DNA from: Prosopocoilus inquinatus
Lineage: Eukaryota > Arthropoda > Insecta > Coleoptera > Lucanidae
Direction: 5' to 3'
Assembly: GCA_036172665.1 (NCBI GenBank)
Contig: CM069870.1
Coordinates: forward strand, 62,620,212-62,684,211
Length of the DNA stretch: 64,000 nt
A model generated the notes under the pieces. That model worked only from the letters and a program-made list of their open reading frames with translations, searched no databases and was not told the origin of the DNA. Positions 59,224 to 64,000 of this stretch are shown here, in pieces; position 1 is the first letter of the stretch; every line of letters starts with the position of its first letter. Position numbers and translations under genes: made by a program.

Positions 59224-59549
59224 TGTTACGTTTCTAGGGTTTGAGTTTATTTATTTAAACGAATAAAACACTCGATAAAAACTTAACCGTAATTTAATGA
59301 AGCTTAAAAACTAATTTATTTCTAACAATTTATTTTCACACTAAAATCTAACTTCGACTATCGCTGCTCGAATTCGACTGACTGGTGAGTCAACTCCGGG
59401 CCATTTTATATCATTGCTGGCGTCTGGAAGTCTCGATGCTGGAAGATTCTAGTTTGCTCGATACAGGCCCCGAACGCGTGACGGCCGATGACACATCGAA
59501 GCGGACCGACTTCCTGACGCCTTGCGCTAAGTCAGGTTGGCTCGCCACA
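59224..59549 (-). repeat. 5' LTR of the gypsy element
   Basis: 326 bp, TG...CA, identical to the 3' LTR except for one base. It should carry the promoter for minus-strand transcription; no TATA box was evident. Confidence 0.96.
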
Positions 59550-59553
59550 ATAC

Positions 59554-60727
59554 TTATTCCAAGCTTTAATTTGCCTTTCTTCCGGTACACCTACTTTGTT
59601 GCGACTTGAAATGGCTAAATATGAAAAATCGTCGGTTACTTCAAACAGCCCGTTTTTGTCATAGTATTATCTTGTCTATACAGCCATCTTACTTGTACTG
59701 AAAAATTGTCTTCCGTACAGACATTCATAATATCAATGTGCGGAATAAAGGAACACCTCTACATCGTACGGCGCTTTTCGAACGATGTTTCAAGTACCAA
59801 ATCACACAGATTTACAACAATATTCCGTTACACTTAAAAAAATTTAACTTCTCCAATTTCAGAATCAATTTCTGCGATTTTTTATTTACCTTGCAATAAG
59901 ATAATAGCTGTTCCTCACAAATTTAGTTTAACTTTAAAAACTCTTTTTCTTTCACAATATTATTCTTTCATTGTATTTTTCATCATCTTTATCTGCATTT
60001 TTTTGTTTTTTCTTTTTCTTTTCTTTTTTCTTTTATTATATTCTAGTTTTTTTTTCAATCTTTAATTTTAAGCCCTTAGTCTTAGGCGTTTATCTCATTG
60101 CTTTGTTATTGTTATTCAAGGTTTGGGTGGAAGATCACGTATGTGAACCCCACCTTTAGGTTTCCCCGCTTACATTACTTTACATTTATAAATGATGTTC
60201 TTGTGTTTACTGGGAAATAAAAATGTCTATTATTATTATTATTATTACTTACAAATTAATATATCCAAACTTAGCTTCGCCCAGAAATACAAAAGAAAGA
60301 TGTTGAACGAATAAAAACCGACGTGACATAAAAAAAAAGTAACCGAGTAAAAGATGATGAGGAACCAATGGCGTTTTAGATCAATTGTGAAAGCAATTTA
60401 TAACTCCGTCGAAATAACAAGTTGACAAGAAGCGTACTTCGCAAGATGACACAAAAAACCGAAGCCAGTTTTACAACCAGTCTCGATGTTTAGAATAAAC
60501 ATTCAATTTGATTCGCACGAAAAACTCAGGAAACCCAGCTGCAGATGATTGCAAATAATTCTGAAATCAACACAAAAAAACAGACTTCGTAGCGATAGAA
60601 GTTTAAGTTAAGGTAATCGTAATGCCGAAAGAGCGAAATCATATCGATATATAAAGAAACTGTGCGCGCATTAGACGCAATCTGCGTTTAAAGTACACTA
60701 TTATACGGCGACGGAAATTGCAATAGA
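59554..60727. other. Intergenic, nothing recognised
   Basis: AT-rich with a T-rich stretch near 60000 and an (ATT)n run at about 60228-60247. No supported frame. Confidence 0.4.
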
Positions 60728-60840
60728 ATTTTTAATTTAAGTATAGCGTATCTTTTTTGCTTGGATTTATTATGCTGGAAATAAGATTTCCAGCATAATA
60801 AATCCAAGCAAAAAAGATACGCTATACTTAAATTAAAAAT
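60728..60840. repeat. Perfect 55-bp inverted repeat, 3-nt loop
   Basis: The left arm (60728-60782) starts ATTTTTAATTTAAG and ends ATGCTGGAAAT. The loop is AAG. The right arm (60786-60840) is its exact complement with no mismatch. It encodes nothing recognised. Confidence 0.95.
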
Positions 60841-61408
60841 GGAAATGCAAGAGTGACGAACTTTTCATAATGAAGTAAATTGAAGGTATTAAAGGAAAAC
60901 TGATGTTTATGTTTAAAATAAATATTTTACTGATTTTTACTTCGAGTAACACCTTTATTTTGAATTTCTTTCTGTTTGGGGCGAATCTTTTTGGATTTTT
61001 TAAATAAATAATTCTTTATGTATGTACGTACAAACGCGTGTCATATCTGAAACTTTGCTTGGCTATTCAGTAATATTTTTATTTTATTTTCTATTCCTAT
61101 TTACTTATCTGACTTACTTGTTATATAATAATAAATCTTACTCAAACCTGAGGAGATAAAAAGAGATCTGACCTTTCAACTGGTGATACGCCCAGTATCA
61201 CACTGTAACTGTTGAGACCAACAACATAAAGTGGGCCATCTTCTTTAAATTAAATTAACAAAATGGTAACAAATTCAATCACATATAATCTGATAATGGT
61301 ATCTACCAAATTTAATCATAGTTACTGCGTTGGTAACTGAGAGCTCGACAAACCAGGTAACATTTTGCGTATCTCTTGTAATTCTTCCGTTATATACTTA
61401 CTGTTAAG

Positions 61409-62679
61409 TTGTCTGTCAAATATGAAAGCAGTTCAAATAGAGTCTTCCCGAAAGTACTGCAAAAATTGGAGGTACTTAAATAACGAAACAAAATTCTGAA
61501 AGACTTCTTTCTAAGTAAATACTAATTTTGTAGGAAATAAAGGAAACGATTTCAGAAAACGCGATTAAACAATGAATATTGTAGATTGGTTTATACATCG
61601 AAAGGTTTTAGTGTGATTAAATAAAAAATATTTACGTACATAGAATTAAATAATTAATTGCATGCATAATTGTTAATTATTTTTTTATTACTTAGTTCCA
61701 GTTAAAGCAGAACAAATTGGAAGACAATATAAATGAATGTCTATCTCAGTTGAACAGTTGAAGGTATGAAGTTGTTTGAACCATTGCCAAAATGTCATTG
61801 GCTCAAACGAATCTCGTAATTAGTAATTTCTAATTTTAGGAAACCGAAACAAAAAGCGAGAAGGTATTGCAACAATTGTCCGAGCAGAATTTAAAATCGA
61901 TTAACATTGTTCAACAGCTAGAAGTACGTACTCCAGGAAAGCTATAAATCAGAATTTTGTTTAAAAGTAACCTAAGTTCCCATTTGCAGGCAAAGCTTTC
62001 TAAAATAGAGCAAACATTACACAGAAATACTCTTGGTATTAATTTGCTGTTAACGGTAGGAAACGGACGAATGAAATGTGCTATTTGAGAATTTTGTTTT
62101 TAATTACAGTCGTTAATTTCTGCCATAAAAAATGGTGACATTCAACAGGTGCTTCTTCTTTTGGAACTTGGTGCAAACATCGAATATCAAGATGGAGAAG
62201 GTGACAGGCCGATTCATGTGGCTACACTACATAATCATCCCCGAATCGTGGAAATATTGCTTGAGAACAAGGCCGACATTGAATCTCGTGGGGAATACCA
62301 AAAAACTGCATTGCATGTAGCTGGCGACAGTGGATGTTTGGAGTGTGCAAAAATCTTGGTAGACAAAGGAGCTGATGTTAATAGCCGCGATTCTTGGACT
62401 AACAGACCACTTATACATCCCGCAAGGGTCGGCTTTAATGAATTTGTGGAGTTAGTACTTCAGAAGGGAGCGAATGTGAACGCCGTAAGGTCTGATGGAT
62501 GGACTGGATTGCATTGGGCAGCACGGAATGGGCAGTTATCGACGGTGAAACATTTAGTAAGGAACGGTGCTAACGTACATTTGAAGACTACCGATGGTAA
62601 AACTGCTTACGATATCGCTCTTTCAAACAACCACAATTTAGTTGCTGATTTTCTTAAAAAAAGCGATGTGGAAACTTAA
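61409..62679 (+). CDS. Gene F: coiled-coil, ankyrin paralog with decayed 5' half
   Basis: Intact phase-0 exons: 61409-61471 (21 codons, aligns residue for residue in length with exon 3 of gene D), 61840-61923 (28), 61990-62055 (22) and 62110-62679 (189 plus stop). The ankyrin exon (RPIHVAT, ALHVAGDSGCLEC, GLHWAARNG) is close to that of gene E but starts 12 codons later in the fold, lacking the NLGEM lead. Upstream, ATG|GTAACA at 61263 mimics the ATG-only first exon of A and D. The following signal-exon relic (about 61300-61332) has lost its AG acceptor. The exon at 61534 stops after EIKETISENAIKQ, and one near 61700 has a frameshift. Either these exons are skipped or the gene is dying. No sure start codon. 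AATAAA at 62707. Confidence 0.65.
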
Positions 62680-62706
62680 TTCATTGCTTTATATAATCAA
62701 AGAGAA

Positions 62707-62712
62707 AATAAA
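62707..62712 (+). promoter_or_regulatory. Poly(A) signal of gene F
   Basis: AATAAA 28 bp after the stop codon. Confidence 0.5.
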
Positions 62713-62749
62713 AATTTACTTTAAACTAACTCTGATTCTAAATTATCTT

Positions 62750-64000
62750 CTTAATATACCACCAGCCCAGAACACAGAGGAGGGCCGGACATCTATTTGC
62801 AGGTCATCTTTTCGAGGAGAAGGCGTAACAACGTCAATCGGACCTACAAACGACGAATGTCCGAACTCAGTGTGGACAATCGTGGGAAGCATATTCTCTG
62901 CACAGGAAAAGTTGAAAGTTACCGAAATTCTCCGCACGACATCGACAGTACAAATGACTTGAACTGGGACAGAATCAGATGGGGTCCATCAAGGGGGGAA
63001 ATTAAATCTCCTGCGTGCATTCAGGTTTGTAAGTCTAAAGTAAAAATGAAAATGATACCGACTTCTTGGAGATGACGACGTTACCATCCGACGACAACAG
63101 GCGGTGGAAATTCCGCGAGATGACGCAACAACGGTATCAATCTTCGGTTTCCAACGAAGGCGCCGCTAAAAGCGGGTTCCTGTTGACTTGGTGAGGATGC
63201 AGGAAGAAAGAGGCCCACCACTTGAAGCCAGATTTTATAAAATGAAAATCGTGATAAAACCTAAACAGTGAGAATCAGGAAAATTTCGTCTTCTCCTGAA
63301 CGCAAACATCGCAATGGACAGCAAAGCATGAAATTCTAACGGTGGTTTGAAATCCATAGGGACGTCGCGGCCTTACCCAAACTGGCCCAAAACCACAAAA
63401 GAAGCCTGATCCCCATAGAGGAGCGGCAAAAGCTAATCCAACATCAAAAATGTGCCAATCCCCGAAGCACGTTCGGTTACTAACGATCACCCACAAAAAA
63501 GGCGTTCGCGCAGAACACCACTGAACCAGTTTCTCGAGAATTCACAACAACAACTTAAAAACGCACAAGGATTTAGGGCAGGATGAAAACTAATCACACG
63601 GTTCTCCAAAACCAAAAACAAGTACGAGAGATTTGAAATGTGACGAAATGCAAAGCACCAATATTTCTTTCAAGAGAAAAACGGACCGGTAATTGTATTG
63701 CCAAAACTTAAGGTTAGAAACAATGACGAGCCAATCCGGCAGTTTAACAAACGAAGCGCGCAATACGAGGCCAACAAAAGCTACCAGGAATTGCCGGAAA
63801 TTAAGAACTGACAAATAGATATATTCCGTTTTTTTTTGTTTTATAATGTTAGGTATTAATCAGTACAAAACATTATAAATTATTACTGAGGCAAGATTAT
63901 ATTACAAGCCCGAAATAAAACTGAAATAGATTTTGAATATATATATAAAACTTTTCGACTTGACCATATAATAAAAAGCGCAACAATCGAAGTTAATGCA
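62750..64000. other. Intergenic, A-rich, nothing recognised
   Basis: The stretch 62760-63830 is richer in GC than most spacers and reads like old mobile-element sequence, but no protein, terminal repeat or RNA could be supported. Confidence 0.35.

Larger units (their letters stand above)
53003..59549 (-). mobile_element. Complete Ty3/gypsy LTR retrotransposon
   Basis: Two 326-bp LTRs bound one open frame on the minus strand. The target duplication is ATAC (52999-53002 and 59550-59553). The LTRs differ at one base that I can see (T/C in GATAAAAA[T/C]TTAACC), so insertion is recent. The primer-binding candidate is next to the 5' LTR and the polypurine tract next to the 3' LTR. Domain order RT, RNase H, integrase, GPY/F places it in Ty3/gypsy. 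Confidence 0.97.

Overview
The window is AT-rich eukaryotic DNA that looks like an insect genome. Introns are short (several of 50-60 bp) with GTAAGT-type donors, and some start sites resemble an arthropod TCAGT initiator. The mobile elements are Ty3/gypsy, hAT, Mutator-like, non-LTR, palindromic MITEs and a tRNA-derived SINE. I cannot fix the species; a beetle is plausible but unproven.

The backbone is a tandem cluster of six paralogous genes, all on the + strand and roughly 8-12 kb apart: A (4984-13336), B (22835-24348), C (32845 or 33139 to 34390), D (39473-44165), E (49432-51702) and F (61409-62679). None was recognised as a named gene. Each has a run of very small exons (36-90 nt, one of 192 nt), all multiples of three with phase-0 borders, mostly encoding coiled-coil segments. 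These lead into one large last exon (about 570-620 nt) with about six ankyrin repeats. Genes A, B and D start with a hydrophobic signal-like segment, so their products probably enter the secretory pathway or sit in a membrane, which is unusual for ankyrin proteins. In A and D an intron directly follows the ATG. Gene F has a decayed 5' half and gene E lacks a visible signal exon, so the cluster seems to be in birth-and-death evolution.

The rest is mostly transposons, region by region. 1-2952 holds a frameshifted non-LTR retrotransposon. The 6.8-kb last intron of A holds palindromic elements and a three-copy tandem array of about 0.65 kb. 16-22 kb holds a hAT element, a 1.55-kb foldback and a TIR element with internal tandem repeats. 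24.5-30 kb holds two solo LTRs, MITEs and a dead integrase gene. 34.6-39.2 kb holds a SINE, a dead hAT-like transposase and a Mutator-like element. A hAT copy sits inside intron 5 of D. 44-49 kb holds MITEs and a dead non-LTR element. 53003-59549 is a complete, recent Ty3/gypsy element on the minus strand.

That gypsy element is the most unusual object. Its single 1937-residue open frame starts with a SAP-like domain and an 11-residue-repeat coiled coil, runs through Gag, protease, RT, RNase H and integrase, and continues into a TARG1/OARD1-type macrodomain with both catalytic residues kept and a terminal CCCH zinc finger. This suggests an element that carries its own ADP-ribose-removing module.
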